Positions 45,638-57,160 of a DNA stretch of 64,000 nucleotides are shown one piece after another; the stretch's first letter is position 1; every line of letters begins with the position of its first letter. The stretch is from Gymnopus androsaceus JB14 (lineage: Eukaryota > Basidiomycota > Agaricomycetes > Agaricales > Omphalotaceae), in the NCBI GenBank assembly GCA_009733575.1, contig ML769470.1, forward strand, positions 62,001-126,000, in the 5' to 3' direction. The notes under the pieces are model-generated. The model made no database searches. It was not told the DNA's origin and was given only the letters and a program-made list of their open reading frames with translations. The translations under genes and the position numbers were made by a program.

Positions 45638-46059
45638 TAGGCGTTAGGGTGAGGATGACATGACGAAAGAGAAAGAGCGTTTGCCAAAACATTACATCTA
45701 AGTCGTACAAATAAATGAGATCATCTCTTGATTGTTACTCGGTGATAATGGAAGACGTCATAGTATACTATGTAGAGTCCACCTCGAAGTTAAAGACAAT
45801 ATCGTTATGTACACTTGCGTTGATCTGAGTCTGTAAGGTAGATGCATGCTCTAGTAGGCTAGGGGGGTATAAATCGATGTTGAAGTAGATAGAAATAGTG
45901 TAGAGAAGACAATGTGGACCCGGAAGAGTATTCAGTTACATTTGAAGAGAGATTCGGCTGCAAATTATAATAGATTATCGAATAGGGTGAAATAGAAAAG
46001 GCTTGAAAATTCCACTGCGAGGAGCGTGAATACGGAGTTACGACAGGAATTGATGGCTT

Positions 46060-47633
46060 TCAACGGCCAGTACCCGGAGAGGTCTTTACGGGATAAAAGT
46101 CATCGAGTATTGCACGAGTGGAAGGATGCTTTGCAGTACTATTGTAGGGAAGATTGAAAGATAAAGGGTCTCGCGAAAGCAAGCTGCGATTCAAATGATG
46201 GAAAGTGTGGAAGGAGTTTCGCGGACGTTGAGCTGGACCAAGCTTCCGAAAGGTCTGTGAGACGAGACCCGGCGCCTTGTCAAGCTCAGCAAAGGTGTGG
46301 TTAGGTTTAGGAAAGGATGTAATGCCTTTAGATGATGCTTTCCAGGTGATAGAGGTCATCGGTCTTTGAGAAGTTGAGAAGCCCGTCGAATGAGAAGAAT
46401 CGCTGGTAACGCGATCGCGAGTTCGGCCTGTAGACCTGGTGTTGGAAGTTTTATCTTCGGTGAGTCTGCGATGTATTCAGCTTTATGTCAACACAATAAG
46501 TGAGTACTCACTCGTTATTCCCTGATAGCATCTGCAGTGGCATGGACGCGAATCTCCTGTGCGGAGTCTTCAGTGCAATGGGTGCGTGTTTCTTGCTGGG
46601 AGGCGTATTTTCGTCCTTGACCGAAGCAGACGCGGCCCTAGCCCTCTTCTTCGCACGCGGAACGTAAGAACACAGGAAGAACTATGAAGAGAAAAAAAAC
46701 CTTAGGAATATCTAGATTCGTGAGGGTCTTGGAAGCGTTCAAATCATTTTCGGCAACGGTTTGAACCCCAACATCACGCTTAGAGATAGAAAGGCCCAGA
46801 AATTGGATAGTTGTAAGGTAAGATTCAATCTATGATTAAAAGGTAATTTAGATCAGGCCTAGGAACATGCGCAGGCCAACCACTCACAAGATATTCCAGG
46901 TCGTCTGGTATTCCCGCCGTCCGAGTCGTATCCAACGTACTTCCCACTGCGGTCCTACTGTAATGATTCTTGTCAAGTGAGTATGGAGGGAGTTTCCAGC
47001 GAGGTCGAGAGAGCTTGAGTAGGGACTAATAAAACCACAAGTTCAATATCAGTCTCGCCAAACGATATAGTGTCCCTTACTCTGAACCTAACGTGATCTT
47101 CACTGATTTCGCGCTGATGAATGATTAGAACGTAACAAGTCTTCTAGCATTTTAATATACTCACTGCTTGTTGTACACGTCTCCTGTTCCGGTTACTAGA
47201 GCGCGACAGATATTCTCCAACAAGGAATTACTGAGAACGTTATTGGGCTTTCCCGCCAAACAAAGAAGAATATCGCTACTGAATTGACGAGAGATCTTGG
47301 CTAGTACGGGTTTTGAGCTCGACGCAGGAACACAGTTCTAAAATGAGAAATTGTCAACAACGAAACCCTACTCTGAGAGACTCTGAGCGAGATGATGGAA
47401 CTTACCATCAAATCATGAAATGACAAGAGACTATGCTCCTTCTTTAAAATATCCCGCGTAATCCCTTGCATCCTCATATTGCCGGAAAATAAGAGCGAGT
47501 TCGTGACCGTAACGTTGGAAGTTTGCTTTTCGATGCTGGATAGATCAACCAAAGACGCGACATTCTGAGTAGCGTTCTGACTGTACAAACGATGAAGGTC
47601 TCTAAGAAACGGATCAGATGGAACAAGGTCCAT
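46060..47633 (-). CDS. uncharacterised protein
   Basis: A multi-exon gene from ATG 47633 (MDLVPSDPFLRDLHRLYSQN) to TGA at 46060. Readable parts are KTSNVTVTNS-like polar sequence, FSSDILLCLAGKPNNVLSNS, LLKLSRPRWKLPPYSLDKNH, a basic patch VPRAKKRARAASASVKDE, and a long C-terminal Ser/Arg/Pro-rich exon ending SPGTGR. The basic patch suggests a nuclear protein. The splice between 46670 and 46770 is ambiguous: a T-run and a TAG acceptor are present but the donor is unclear. No domain recognised. Confidence 0.5.
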
Positions 47634-47903
47634 CGAAATATAAATTATGAGATTGGACGGGAGAACGTAGATTCTGTGTGTCGCCTGGGTGTCGAGGATA
47701 GTGATGGTAAGAAGAAAGTGTGGTTGAATGACGTAAGTGCTATATTAGGTGTGGTCAAAGCGTTGAATATCAATTCATATGAGTCATGAGCTATAACATC
47801 TCAATCCAAATCTAAATTTGCTTTCTCTTTTCTTCCGTTGCATAAGATGATAATCACAGGTCAATTCTTCAACTTGAAGGTTTACTGAAGGAATAAAGTG
47901 ACA

Positions 47904-48036
47904 AGGATGGGAGCATCGGCTACCACTCATGGACCTTTGCTGTTCTCTAGAAAAAGAACTTTTTGAGACATGGTAGTTCGGGATGAGAGAGTGTGGCTTC
48001 TATCTCGACCGTCATAGATATGAGTACCGCACTACC
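47904..48036 (-). pseudogene. truncated 5' copy of the MDR oxidoreductase gene (relic 1)
   Basis: Repeats the promoter-proximal DNA, the ATG and the first ~20 codons of the gene at 49216-50473, then stops matching. It starts MSQKVLFLE and soon meets a stop. About 130 bp. Confidence 0.75.
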
Positions 48037-48042
48037 TAGTCT

Positions 48043-48295
48043 GTCACCAGCAATGTCTGTACCGAGAATTGCAGGATACTTCTGGACGAAGAAGCCAAAT
48101 GCTTGAATCCACTGGGTTCAGAGCAACACTGATGATGACTTTGACAGAGACCTGCCCGGGATCAGGCTTCAGGATGGGAGCATCAGCTACCACGAATGCA
48201 CCTTTGCTTTTCTCTAGAAAAAGCACTTTTTGAGACATGGTAGTTCGGGATCAGAGAGTGTGGCTTCTACCGTCATATATATGAGTAGTGCCGCA
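48043..48295 (-). pseudogene. truncated 5' copy of the MDR oxidoreductase gene (relic 2)
   Basis: Repeats the 5' flank and first exon of the gene at 49216-50473 up to the region coding ILGTDIAGD. It reads [20 protein letters not shown], with internal insertions and deletions that shift the frame. Head-to-tail with relic 1 and the full-length copy. Confidence 0.8.
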
Positions 48296-49215
48296 CATAG
48301 GTAGTACCTATTTTGGAAGGATGATAAATGAAAGGTTAGTTGGTAAGCCGTTTTCGAACTCGATAGAGTTATTCAGCCTCGTCGTACAAGTGATTACACT
48401 AGAATACGCGAATGACAAAGCGTAAATACTCGAGAGGAAAGTCGATTGGTACTACTCCGAGCCATCGGGATTCTCCAAGAACCGTAAACCTTTGCTGATA
48501 TGTGTTATTAGGAGATATAATACCTGGCTTCTTCGCCGTTCGTTCTCCATTCTGTTACAATTGTGACCTTCGAAGATAGCTTTCAAAGTACTCGGTGAGG
48601 TAAAGAAATTGAAAGAGCCGCCTTTGCTCATATCCGAGCCTGCTCACATTGATCAGTTGCAATTTGAGTCAGCATTCTTCAACTTATTGTAAGCTGAGTT
48701 TTGAGTTAAGTATCTTGCGCTACTTACGCGTCTTGTACACACGCGCCGTAAATCGACAGTGGCATTGTTATCTCCCTTGATATTATTGGAACGTCTCGGG
48801 GCGGGTTGGATTCGATTATGCCCAAACGTGCCACGCACCGATAGTTGAGAAAAAATCCTCTCCAGAGCTTCGGCGCTTTAAATTTGGGAAAATGCTCGGA
48901 ATGGCGCGTTCTCTTAGGCGAATACGCCAAGAGAAAGACTGAGGACACATATTGCAGTGGCAGTGGTAAACTGAAGAAACAAAAGACAGAGGTCGAGCGC
49001 TTCTTTGGCGCTGTTATGCGCAATTCAAGTTGCCAGAAGTAGTTAACCTGCCTGGCATCCCGTCACCGTGCTCTTCGCACCCCTCACTCGGATGGGAAGC
49101 AGACCTAATAAGCTAAATCGAGATCAATCGTATATACTTATAAGAGTCGTTATAATGATTCTGCACTACTGATACACTTTGATACTATTCCTCTGGCCAG
49201 TAGCCAAGACGCTCA
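48296..49215. other. intergenic, no gene seen
   Basis: Between the relics and the full-length MDR gene. Short frames exist on both strands but none shows conserved features. Confidence 0.4.
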
Positions 49216-50473
49216 CTAGACCGTTTCCTGGGGGAAAGCAATCAATTTAACACCACTAACTTTATTGTCCTTCAATTTCTTCAATCCATCGTCGATTCCG
49301 GCAAGACCATTGGGGAGTTTCTCCACACGGTTGGGCTAGATGAGGCGATTATATCTCAGAACTGCGAACGCATATGAGCTCAATCGTGTCATAACTCACC
49401 ACGATCGTTCCATCTTGTAGCAATCTAGGCAAGTGCTTCCACAAAATACGACAAAAGTCCCTATTCTGGGGCATATGCGAACTTCCAAAGATCGGGATCA
49501 CCTTCTTTCCATCTCCTCGATCTTTAGCTTGTGGGTCCACCGAGGCCAACTTTCCGCCCTCAGTAAGAGAATCAAGAGCAGCAACTATAGAAGCATTGTC
49601 TCCGACTCCGTCGTAAACGTTTTCAATTGGAGCGTTGGCGATTTTCTTGACGGCCTCCGCCAGCTTATCGACAGAAACCTCTCCACGGTCAATGACGTGC
49701 GTGGCACCGAGGGATTTCAAGAAATCAGTGTGTCTGGCAGAGGCATACGTGATGATTGTGCTGAAGCCAAGAAATTTGAAGATTTGGATGGCTATGCAGA
49801 ATCGTAGATGGGTGAGAATACTTACCACGGCTGACGATGAGATGAAATGACGAACCATATTGACCAACTGACGTGCTGCCGCCCAAAACGAACGCTGGTT
49901 TTCCGGCAAAGCTAACTTTGGAATCAAAGGTAGGATTGAGAGCTAGTCCGTTTTCGGACAGGATACCAACAGCGGAAGTGGTGAATGCCAAGAGGAATTG
50001 ACGAAGCCTGCGCGTAGTCGATGTTGGAAGGGATCTAAATGATCGATCAAGCTAGGAACGTCTAGGAACGCGTCATACGAGATAACTGACCTTGCCAACG
50101 ATATCAGCGAGAATCAGAGTGTACTGCTGGAAGCCAGCGAATTCGTTGGCAAAGAATCCCTGGAAGAAGCTGATAAATGGGTATCAGCCAGCCATCCAGC
50201 CAGAAACAAGTTGTAAACATACACTTTATCGCCTTTGGCAAAGCCTTCGACACCGTCACCGACCTCTTCCACATCGCCAGCAATGTCTGTACCGAGAATT
50301 GCAGGATACTTCTGGATGATGAAGTCAAATGCTTGAATTTTCCAATCAACTGGGTTCAGAGCAGCACTGATGACTTTGACAGAGAGCTGCCCGGGACCAG
50401 GCTTCAAGATGGGAGCATCAGCTACCACGAATGGACCTTTGCTTTTCTCTAGAAAAAGAACTTTTTGAGACAT
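49216..50473 (-). CDS. medium-chain dehydrogenase/reductase (zinc-type ADH-like)
   Basis: NAD(P)H-dependent oxidoreductase of the fungal MDR group related to cipB-type proteins. It starts [20 protein letters not shown] and has [32 protein letters not shown] (GroES-like domain), [20 protein letters not shown] (Rossmann nucleotide-binding loop), [10 protein letters not shown] and [10 protein letters not shown]. It ends [16 protein letters not shown]. Four introns. No structural-zinc Cys cluster is seen, as usual in this quinone-oxidoreductase-like branch. Near 49988 the frame slips by one between ASSIPL and FTTSAVGIL; one G too many would explain it. Two truncated tandem copies lie downstream and a fold-back element lies 73 bp upstream of the ATG. 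Confidence 0.82.
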
Positions 50474-50545
50474 GATGGTTCGGGATGATGGAAATTGGAA
50501 TGGCTTCTATTTCGACCATTATATATATGATTACCGCATTACCTT

Positions 50546-50793
50546 CAGCCTCCTTCCCAGGCTGCGGGACTCGCGGACCGCTGGTACCGAATTCGAGACG
50601 AATTACTCGTCCCTACGCCTGGCACATTTCGGGGCGTGTCTTGTTTGGTCCCCTGCCAGAAAATGGTGGCAGTGCCTATTTTTAAGTGTGATTCGGAATT
50701 TCCGGCGCCGAAATGTGCCAGGCGTAGGACGAGTAATTCGTCTCGAATTCGGTACCAGCGGTCCGCGAGTCCCGCAGCCTGGGAAGGTGGCTG
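50546..50793. mobile_element. fold-back MITE, 248 bp, 9-bp target duplication
   Basis: Arms of about 95 bp are nearly perfect inverted copies beginning CAGCCTCCTTCCCAGG (left) and CAGCCACCTTCCCAGG (right). The flanks are identical, CATTACCTT at 50537-50545 and 50794-50802. The loop is about 60 bp and non-coding. It sits in the promoter of the MDR gene. Confidence 0.85.
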
Positions 50794-50802
50794 CATTACC
50801 TT

Positions 50803-51527
50803 GTGATTACCGCATTACCTTGTTTAAATTACGCTAGATTACGCGAATGACAAAGCGTAAATACTCCAATAACTATGTAGTAAGCTGGAGAATCCACTGT
50901 AAGGGAGAAGAGGATGCAAGCGCCAACAATGAGATCAACGAGTCATTATACGGGCCTGTTCAATCGAGGAAAATCAAGCTTCCTCTGTTGACTTTGATAT
51001 GCATGTTGCAACCGCTTCATCTAGATAAATAGCACCAATACGGTTGCACAGGATGACGAGGAAGACTCCCATGCTCGATAAGTGTTAGGAAATCGGACTC
51101 GAACAAAAAGGACCAGTCCATTGAATCTAGTAAAAAAAAGACGAAACAGCGAATGCCTGATCTATATGTACACACATCCGTACGGATCGTTTTCATGAGT
51201 CTACCTAGGGAAGACTAGACCTTATCGGCTACGCCCAATACTACGACGACGATTACAAAAAGCTGGAACGTTGGTACTGAAATCAAGGTCCTCAAATTGT
51301 GTACTGGAACAATATAGTGTATAGACTACTACTTACAGAGATCTAAATACAACTGTAGCCTGACGGAAATGCGATGGGCACTTTTAATCTTCTTGTTCAA
51401 TAAATCTAGTTGATGTGGTACTCGAAATTTTGGCTGTTCATGTCAGTATACAAGCCCTCAGCTGCATCGTTAGTATAAAAATACAAAAGTAAATATAATC
51501 GCACAAAAGATCACATTCCAAATCCTA
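50803..51527. other. intergenic, no gene seen
   Basis: No supportable gene upstream of the MDR promoter and before the tRNA. Confidence 0.4.
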
Positions 51528-51626
51528 TTCCGACACGGGGAATCGAGCCCCGGGCTATCGCGCTCACACTATTTCTTCTATTTCACGTATGAGAGGCGAT
51601 AATGTTAGCCACTACACCATATCGGA
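51528..51626 (-). tRNA. tRNA-Glu(CTC) with 27-nt intron
   Basis: Minus strand. The acceptor stem TCCGATA pairs with TGTCGGA, discriminator A. The D-arm has TGGTGTAGTGGC. The anticodon stem ATCGC/GCGAT encloses CTCTCA, then a 27-nt intron starting TACGTGAAATAG, then C; anticodon CTC. The T-arm has CCCCG..CGGGG with CTCGATT. Mature length 72 nt. Confidence 0.92.
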
Positions 51627-52013
51627 ATAACCAAATTTCAACGTATTATTTATGTGTAGCAATAATCAGGTACAGCGCCTAGTTACTCGAATTACATCGG
51701 TTGGCGAACAAACAACTTATTTGCTGCTCACAGCGATATCGATTGCAACTGAGAATGAAAGCCTATCGTAAGCTGGGCGATTGTTCTTCAGGACGATCCG
51801 ACCTTCAAGTTCCGGCAGTCCTAGTCAGTCATAGTAGCATAGTAATGAAAACACTATAGAGTAAACAGTATCACTGTATAGAATTATCCCCAACCCACTT
51901 TCAAGAATGGGCAAAGGCTTTTAGTAGTATATATACATACTTTTCCGTCCTAGCTAAGCCACCTTTCAGCCAGTTCTCCAGCCTACACGAAGTCGAGCCA
52001 TTAAACCCGTAAT
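51627..52013. other. intergenic, no gene seen
   Basis: 5' flank of the tRNA and 3' flank of RPA49. No feature seen. Confidence 0.4.
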
Positions 52014-53619
52014 CTACGTCCTTTTTCCCTTTCGAGCAGTCGGAAATTGAACAGGAGCGACGAGTACAGCAAACTTGGTATCCGACAGCGAATCTGAGAG
52101 ACCTCGGCTAGCACGTTCACGTTCCGGAAGGGTTTTTAGTTTGCAGCCAAGGCTGCGGTAGGCTGCATTGATGCTAAAGGATGAAAAGGATGAAAGACAC
52201 GTCCCAAAGGAAAGAAACAACAGCACGTACTTGGTGACAGACATACTGAGATCTTCAGCTAGAATCTTTGGATTGGAGGCAAAATCGTCTACTCGGAGAC
52301 AGAGAGCGAGAAGGTAGGCCATGAATTTCGTAGTCATTGCCGAGGTGAATTTATGGCTATGTGTTGGGTTGAATGGCTAGTCTCAAGCTGACGGAAGCGT
52401 CACTTACAGTGAAGAACCCCTGGTCGTCTCCGTAAATCTCGAAAGAAGACCATCGACGATGATTGGGGGGACGTTGTTCATCTTTTCGTAAACGGTATCC
52501 TTTTCCAAACCTTTTGGATGGTTGATTGTACGACGAAACAAGAACATTGTAGCGATGTAGAGAAGGATTTTTCTATACGGCGTTGTCAGAGACTGACCGT
52601 AATGACTTCAAAGGAAGCTTACATTTTTCGTTTTCGTCCCTTGCTCTTCTCTTCCTCTTGACCCATCCGACGCAGATGATTGTTGACCCATTGGCAATAT
52701 TTCCAGGGTAGCATACCGTTGTCCTTGAGATTTTCTTCGATAGGTGCGATGTTTAGAGCCTTGAATTCAGGATCCGGGATGATATCGTTCAAGGGATATA
52801 TGTCTGCTGGATCAGTAGCTGTGGCGGAGAACGGTGGTACGAGACGCGCAGAGTCGGCTAGGTCCTTTGCTTCCTCTACATCAAAAAGTCAGTCTTGGAC
52901 GCGTACATCGAGCGCTTGAGCATACCCTTGCTTAACAATCCTTCTGCTTTTTCATCAATACCTTCGACAACATGTTGCATGACGCCTTGCATGGCACCAA
53001 CATCAACACGATTTCGTTCTTGTGCTCGGATAGCAGCTTTAGCCTTCTTGGTGCCAAAGGTTTCGCCAAGAGCAGTACGCGCTTCTCGATATGCCAAACC
53101 AGAAGGAGCATCGTCGGGGGCGACTGATTTTAGGGCTTTCACGGTGCGGGTAAGGATAAAAGGTGTTTTGGCGGTAGGGAGTATCTTTATTTTTGATGTT
53201 CGAGGGTCACGGACAGCGAGAAGATAGCTAGAGAGAATATATATAAGTAATATTGAAAAGAAAGAAAGATAATACACGTACCGACATCCAGCATCAGCAG
53301 CTCGTTTGCTTTCCTCTTCGTTGGAGATGAATTCGACCGCCGGAGCTTCCCCTACGACCAACGTGCGGTCGTACTTTTCTCCGTCATCATCCTTTTCCTT
53401 TTTCGCTTTCTTGCGACCATAACATTTGAAAGGTGTGTCTTTTGGAGCTTGGAGAGCAGGGAAACTGACTGCTGGCTCATAAGTCAGGGAAACTTGAGAT
53501 CACTTGGAAATTTACTTGCCGAGGATTGGACCAATGGATCCAGTAGATGGAGAGGGACCTAGCTCGAAAGAAAGGCTCTCATTAGATGGATCGTCTCGTT
53601 TCCTTTTCGATGAGGGCAT
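52014..53619 (-). CDS. RPA49: RNA polymerase I subunit RPA49
   Basis: Subunit A49 of nucleolar RNA polymerase I; with A34.5 it forms the TFIIF/TFIIE-like module for initiation and elongation on rDNA. It starts MPSSKRKRDDPSNESLSFEL, then VSFPALQAPKDTPFKCYGRK and YLLAVRDPRTSKIKILPTAK (dimerisation barrel), GLAYREARTALGETFGTKKA in the linker, and winged-helix parts DNGMLPWKYCQWVNNHLRRM and AMTTKFMAYLLALCLRVDDF, ending FPTARKGKRT. About seven exons. The first intron begins GCAAGT, a GC-AG intron, since only that donor keeps phase. Divergent from SET2 by 178 bp. Identification rests on overall order of recognisable family segments. Confidence 0.85.
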
Positions 53620-53797
53620 GCCTGTAGTGGTGGTACAGGTCTGAGATTGAAAAAATTATCTCTTCTCCTGACGCCCATTCTCTCCGGAACCTTTCTTCAA
53701 TTCCATCAGTAGATTATGTGGACATCTTTCACTTCTAAACACTAAACTACTACAAGGGTCTTTTTTGCTTGTCAAATTCAATCACGATTCACAAACA
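53620..53797. promoter_or_regulatory. shared divergent promoter, RPA49 / SET2
   Basis: 178 bp between the two start codons, pyrimidine-rich towards SET2 (CTTCACTTCTAAACAC and TTTTTTGC tracts). Role inferred from position. Confidence 0.4.
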
Positions 53798-56700
53798 ATG
53801 TCTAACCCGGACCACGACTCGGAGGGCTCCCAACCAGCCACTCCGACTTCTCCCTCTCTTTCTGTAGGAAGGACAGCGATGAGCACCGCTAGTGCGTCTG
53901 CTTCGCCGCAGGATTATACTCCTCCGCCGCTGCCTTCCAGAAAACAGAGCGCTACAACAAATGCGTCAACCCAGTTCATAGGCCATCTTCCAATTGCTCG
54001 GGAAGAGGCCATAAAAACCTTCAAACAGATATCTGACAACTGGTACCAGTATAAAATACTGGGCCGTACCAGAGAGCTATTAGAGAGTATGATATGTGAC
54101 TGTACTTTTGACCCAGGTGAGCTGCAAGGCAGACTCGGAAAACTAAGAATCTTTCCTTGACCATTCGAGTAGACTTTGACGACGATGACGTTGCTTGTGG
54201 GCACGATTCCGACTGTATAAACCGACTTACGCAGATCGAGTGTCTCGCGGGAGACTGTAGATGTAAGGGTTATTGTCAAAACCAGCGGTTCGTATGACGG
54301 TTGCTGCTGGGAGGAAATCGACTCATTTCGCTCCAATTCAGGTTTCAAAAGAAGCAGTATGCTCCAATAGAGATCGTAAAGACAGAAAAGAAGGGTTATG
54401 GGCTCAGAGCAGAGCAGGATATGGCCAGGTGCGTCTTTGCTCGTCCTTTTTTTCGATTGAAACGTTTCTGACTCGTGTACTATCCTCCAAACGCATTTTC
54501 GGCGCCGTAGAGATACTTTTATATACGAGTATGTCGGAGACGTGGTTAACAACAACTCGTTCAAGAAACGAATGCGGGATTACGCCAACGAAGGGATTCA
54601 GCACTTTTACTTTATGATGTTGCAAAAGGATGAAGTGCGTCGACGTAGCATCGGCACTGAGTCCGGTTCCTGATACTTGTTCCTCTTCTAGTTCATCGAC
54701 GCTACTAAATCCGGTGGAATTGGTCGTTTTGCGAATCACAGCTGCAATCCAAATTGTTACGTGGCCAAGTGGACGATAGACCAGCATGTTCGCATGGGTA
54801 TATTTGCGAAAAGGAACATCAAGAAGGATGAAGAGCTCACCTTCAACTACAACGTCGATCGCTATGGGTGAGACAAAGATATTTCGCCACATACATATCA
54901 TGGTTTACTGATTCACCTTCAAGTCACCAAGCACAAATTTGTTACTGTGGGGAACCAAACTGTGTCGGTTTCATCGGTGGAAAGACCCAGACAGATGCGG
55001 ACATTTCGACCATGGATGAGCTATATCTCGACGGTACGTGGTGTGCTTGTGCATTGGTACATGAGCTAATCGTGACCCTTATAGCACTCGGTATCACTGA
55101 CGACGCAGTGCTCCAAGAACTCAAGGGCACGAAGAAGAAGAAAGGAAAGAAGATCGACGATCCCGACTTTATGCCTGCAATGAAGCCCGTTACAGAGAAG
55201 GAGGTTCCCAAAGTTGTACAAGCAATACGACAGACTCAGAGCAAGAAGATGCTGTTCAAACTGTTGACGCGATTAAAGGCATTACCTTCTTCCTGTAGTG
55301 TCCAGCACTATCGCTTACTTCAGTTGTAGATGACCGAGGAGCAAGCCCCTTTGCGCCAGGTAATGCGATTACGTGGCTTCAGTCTCATGAAGAATATCCT
55401 GGAGGATTACGTGAGCGATATGGAAATTGTTGCATTGGTGAGTGTCTGTCGTTCCATGGAATCGTTGTGTACCATCTCTGAGGGTTCCTCAGGCTCTCCA
55501 GTCAATGCTGTCATGGCCTCTCATCGTCAAGAACAAGGTGGAAGATTCACAGATATCTATCCCAGTCAAGCTATGCATGGAATCTGAGAACGAAAACGTG
55601 AAAACATGGGCTGAGAAGGTAGAAATTCCGTGTTGTCGTGGTTCCTTATTCTGACACCAGGCGCAGCTCCATTCACATTGGGAGACGCTGGAACTCAGTT
55701 ATCGAATACCTCGGCTCCCAAGACGGGAGAGGGTACGTCTCTTTCTCATTTAATCTCTACTCGTAAATCTTATTAGTCCACGATCTCCAGCCCGTTGAAG
55801 AAGAACCTGAACCTGAACCTGAAACCGAACCCGCGCCCACACTCCAATTTATACCCACTCAACCCCGCAACCATCGTACTTCATCATATATCGAGGAAGA
55901 CAGAGATCGCTATCCGGTCAAACGCCATCGTGGCCCAAACCTGCAGTTCTATACCCCTTACGTTGCTCCCAAGCCCAATCCCGAAGAACCAGTGGTGCCA
56001 TCACTACCATCCAGAATAGAGCTTGTGAAGCAGCAGCAGGCGGAGTTGGATGCTATTATTGCAGCGGCGAGAGAAGAGAAGGCTCAAGCTGAAGCGAAAG
56101 CTCAGGCGGAGGCAGAGGCGGAGGCAATTGCGGAGGAAGAGAGAAGGCTGAAAAAGGAGCGGGCAAAGGCTGAGGGTGGTGGTGGTGGTGACGGTAGTAG
56201 TAGTAAGAAACGGCCAAGGGATAGGGATAGGGAGAAGAAGGAGCGAAGAAAGGATAGGCGGGAGAATGCAGATAAGGAAGCGTTGAAGGAGAAGAAGCTG
56301 TTGAAGCTGATCAGTCCTGTGGTAGTCAAGTCCATGTCCAAACATGCATCTGCTATTGGACATGAGCGGTTCAAGAAGTATGCCAAGGAGGTGCGTGATT
56401 CAGTTTTTTCATAACCCTGCACCATACTTAACCTTTCCTTCCAGCTGACAGAAAAGATCGCCGAACGTGAAAAGAAGTCTTCCGCATTCCAGGAAAACAA
56501 ACTCGACTCGCTCTCGGACGAGAAGGTCGTCAAGATCAAAAAGTACGCAAAGGAGTACATCGATAAGCTGTTGCGCAAGATGGACTCCAAGCCGAGTCGA
56601 AAACCTTCTTCGTCCATGTCAGCCTCAACGTCAGCTACACCTTCAGGACTTGGTGGGTCACCGATCGTCGGCGTTGGGAACACCGACTTCAGCTGCGCTA

Positions 56701-56970
56701 CAAGCTAATATGGATGATATGCTTTTGGATGATGCGATGGATATGGGTACGGATTCTGAAGAGGATGCTGAGGGTGATGAAGATATGGATATGAGGGATG
56801 ATACGAATGGACATGTAGACGGGGAGGATCAGATACCAACAGTGGACAAAATAGAGATGGACAAGGGAATGAATGGACATACGGATGGTGCTCTACATCC
56901 TGAAGGAGTAGGAAATGGGGTTATAGTTACAGCGGAGATGGAGGATGTTAGTTTCAACGCTTGGAGCTGA
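53798..56970 (+). CDS. SET2: histone H3-K36 methyltransferase SET2
   Basis: Methylates H3K36 behind elongating RNA polymerase II. The start (ATG 53798) leads into a Ser/Pro-rich N-terminus. The AWS domain reads [20 protein letters not shown] with CQNQRFQKKQY. The SET domain has [40 protein letters not shown] and [12 protein letters not shown]; the post-SET reads [15 protein letters not shown] helical region follows ([40 protein letters not shown]). The C-terminus has an SRI domain that binds phosphorylated Pol II CTD ([20 protein letters not shown] through [10 protein letters not shown]) and an acidic tail ([19 protein letters not shown]). No WW domain was seen. One intron (55279-55329) seems to start with GC. 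All domains are in order. Confidence 0.93.
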
Positions 56971-57160
56971 GGACCCTCAAATGACTACCTCACTCGTCGA
57001 CGTCTATCACAAATCACATCGGATGTAACTGTAGGATCAATAGACTATCTGTTCCACCAAGTATGATATTGAGCGCGATCACGTACGTCAAAACGCGTCA
57101 AGTTGATTTGATTTTAGCGCCCGTGCTTCTTGAACTTGCCTTTGTTGTGATGCTTTCACA

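Noticed and set aside
55330..55740. Apparent single-base frame shifts in SET2
   Set aside because: Using the later acceptors (AG before GCTCTCCAG at about 55491 and AG before CCCGTTGAA at about 55792) restores phase with conserved sequence on both sides.
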